From the NCBI GenBank assembly GCA_001430745.1, contig KQ482042.1, forward strand, positions 2,481,753 through 2,512,505: 30,753 nt of DNA. The letters are read 5' to 3'. Within the stretch, counting starts at the first letter, position 1. Each line of letters starts with the position of its first letter. The notes beneath the pieces were generated by a model. It was not told where the DNA came from. It saw nothing but the letters and a program-made list of their open reading frames with translations, and did no database searches. Of the stretch, positions 28,871-30,753 are shown piece after piece. The translations under genes and the position numbers were made by a program. The DNA is from Auxenochlorella pyrenoidosa (taxonomy: Eukaryota > Chlorophyta > Trebouxiophyceae > Chlorellales > Chlorellaceae).

Positions 28871-30753
28871 TCAGTCGGTCAGCATGGGCGCCACGCTGCC
28901 GCCTGCTGCTGCTGCTGCTGCTGGCGGCGCCGCAGTGTCGAGCGCATTCACCGCTGCCTCTGACAGCAGGGTGCGGCCCACCGCGGAGCGATCGTAGGGC
29001 TGTGCCATGCTGCGCATGAACTCGCGTGCTATGCACAACAGCATGTCGGTGGACAGGTTGAGGTGCGAGTCCTTCAGGTGCTGCGTGATCCAGGCGGGCA
29101 GCTTGTCGCGCTTGTCGTGCCGCTGGTAACGCTTGTCTGTGGGCGCGCAAGGGTGGTGGCAGCACACAGGGGTGGGCGTGGCAGGCTCGCCATGCCGGCG
29201 GCCGCAGCAAGGGCTGGGAGCAGGGAGGCCAGCAGGCGGTGGAGCTGCACCCTCTTGCCTGGCCTCCCATCAGCTCCCAAGCAAACCCCCTCCCTGGCCC
29301 TCCCGCCGTTTCCCCTGCGCCGCAGCACCCAGGCGCGCCTCGCCTGCAAACACCATGAGCCCGTAGTCGGCCTTGGAGCGGATGACGCGCCCCACGCACT
29401 GCGCCGCCTGGCGCACCGCGTCAAACGCCAGGTAGTCGTTCTCCCGGATCTGGAACGTCTCGCGCAGGTACTCGAGCCGCGCCCTGCGCGGGCAGGAGGC
29501 CGCCGGCGGCGCGCAGACAGAAGCACGTGTGTGCACGCATGCCGGGGGGAGCCACCATTGCACTGACGGGCTGTGTTCACCAGCAGTGCATGTGCGGGCT
29601 CCCGCGGGCACACAGTGGGCTGGGCCGGCCTAGCCAAGCCTGCGCAGCCACTCGACACCCCGCAACCCCCCCCCGGTGCACCCACCCCACACACCTGAGG
29701 ATGCGTGACAGAGTGTACTGGTAAGGCACCCCAAACATGACCACGCAGCGCCCGTAGTGCCGGTCAAAGTCGATGCCCTCGGCCACCTTGCCGCGCGCCA
29801 CGCTGCGGGGCGGGGGCGGGCAGCAGGGCCGGCTGGGCGGGCAGGGAAGCGAAGCAGGCAGCAGCGTGTCGGCCTGGGCCGAGCCACGTGGAGCGTTGCG
29901 TATTGGTTGCGATGCGGCACCCCCCCATTGGATGCCGACCTGCCGTGCATGCTATGAAGCAAGAACGCTCGTGCGGCTCGCCTGCCGCACCCAGCGCAGG
30001 TCCCCAGTCCCAGCCTCGCCTGAAGAAGACGGCGCCGCGGCCGCAGTCGCAGGCGCGCCTGAAGTTGTCCAGCGCCAGCGTGGTCTCCACCACGTCCTGG
30101 GTCTCGATGAACACCAGCTTGTGCTGCATCAGCTCCTGCAGGCAGGCAGGCAGGCCAGCGTCCCGGGGGACCGAAGCTGGTGAGGGGCCCATGCCAAATG
30201 CACCGTCCACAGCAGCCAGACCGGCTGCGCAATCGTCCAGCAGGGTAGCGTCCAGCAAACAAGAGCCCTGTTGTGCCTGGACACAGCCCAGGCAGCACAG
30301 CAGCCCCTCAAGCCATGGCGTTCCCAGCCTCCTCCGCATGCAGCCGCCTGCCTTCCACTCTCGCACTCCACAGCCACCGCGCTGCCCCGCAGGGGCCCCC
30401 AGGCCAACCCCCCCGGCCACCATCACCAAACCCACCCAAACACCCGCCCCTCCCCACCTGCAGTATGCCCATGTCGTTCCAGCGGGACACGATGGTGTCC
30501 ATGTACAGGTAGGACACAAAGAAGCAGACGATGCCGTCGGGCACGGTGGCCGCCAGGTCCACCAGCATGCGCCCTGGGCAGGCGGGCAGGGGGCGGGGCA
30601 CGCACCCCGTGAGCAGGGGAGCCTGGTGCCCGCAGCAACAAGGCCCGGCTGGCCACACCTTCTCTGCAACTGCGAGCTGCTGACGGCGTCCTCGGCACCC
30701 GCCTGCACGCTGCCTGGGCTGCCTGCTTGCGCCGGCGGTGGCCCGCCACCCCC
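28871..30753 (-). CDS. XPD: TFIIH DNA helicase XPD/ERCC2, C-terminal part (partial)
   Basis: XPD (yeast Rad3, Arabidopsis UVH6) is the 5'-3' helicase of TFIIH, needed for nucleotide excision repair and transcription initiation. The visible exons are 30573-30458, 30135-30020, 29802-29695, 29483-29344 and 29136-28871. They encode helicase domain 2 from [18 protein letters not shown] through [52 protein letters not shown] and [24 protein letters not shown] motifs to [16 protein letters not shown] and the C-terminal [18 protein letters not shown]. An Ala-rich tail of about 25 residues ends it. All junctions are phase-consistent if the donors at 30019 and 29343 are GC. One more exon probably ends at 30659 and runs to the window edge, but its translation does not look like XPD and I leave it open. 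The N-terminal helicase domain and the Fe-S cluster lie outside the window. Confidence 0.93.

Noticed and set aside
28905..28922. CTG/CAG repeat in the last XPD exon
   Set aside because: It encodes a short Ala run in the variable C-terminal tail. It is ordinary for this GC-rich genome and too short to be notable.
1..30753. CRISPR arrays, operons, rRNA, tRNA or transposon ends
   Set aside because: No regularly spaced repeats, no TTCGA-type tRNA arms with matching stems, no transposase or reverse transcriptase motifs and no terminal repeats were seen. The gene structure is nuclear eukaryotic.

Overview
The window is about 30 kb of nuclear DNA from a high-GC unicellular green alga, most likely a Chlorella-like trebouxiophyte. 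The evidence is the dense set of small spliced genes with GTGAGT/GTGCGT-type donors and (C/T)GCAG acceptors, two major LHCII antenna genes, plant-type versions of MED12, PPP4R2, ORC6 and XPD, and a few TGTAA poly(A)-signal candidates. There is no operon logic. Genes are single transcription units separated by roughly 150-700 bp, except for one spacer of about 2 kb.

Layout from left to right: MED12 (minus, runs off the left edge); PPP4R2 (minus), divergent from ORC6 (plus); a small, probably plastid-targeted protein of unknown function (minus), convergent with ORC6; a long coiled-coil protein (minus), divergent from a RecQ5-type helicase (plus, 13 exons); a decayed MYND zinc finger; a MATE transporter (minus) interrupted by a 645-base run of N; two tandem same-strand LHCII genes about 1.9 kb apart; a three-helix single-PQ-loop protein (minus); and the C-terminal part of the TFIIH helicase XPD (minus, runs off the right edge). 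Exon models were built by hand from splice signals, codon phase and family motifs. Unless marked otherwise, every junction is phase-consistent.

Several genes act in chromatin biology: Mediator kinase module, PP4 phosphatase, origin recognition, RecQ, TFIIH. This looks like coincidence rather than a functional cluster. Only the two antenna genes are clearly related to each other.

The most notable observations are: (1) the two LHCII paralogs encode proteins about 85% identical, yet share only three of their eight intron positions each; (2) one of them needs a 5-nt micro-exon to complete the trimerisation motif; (3) about seven introns in the window look like GC-AG introns, one of them with no in-frame alternative; (4) the RecQ5-type helicase ends in a TFIIS N-terminal-type domain. 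I see no CRISPR array, intact mobile element, rRNA or tRNA.
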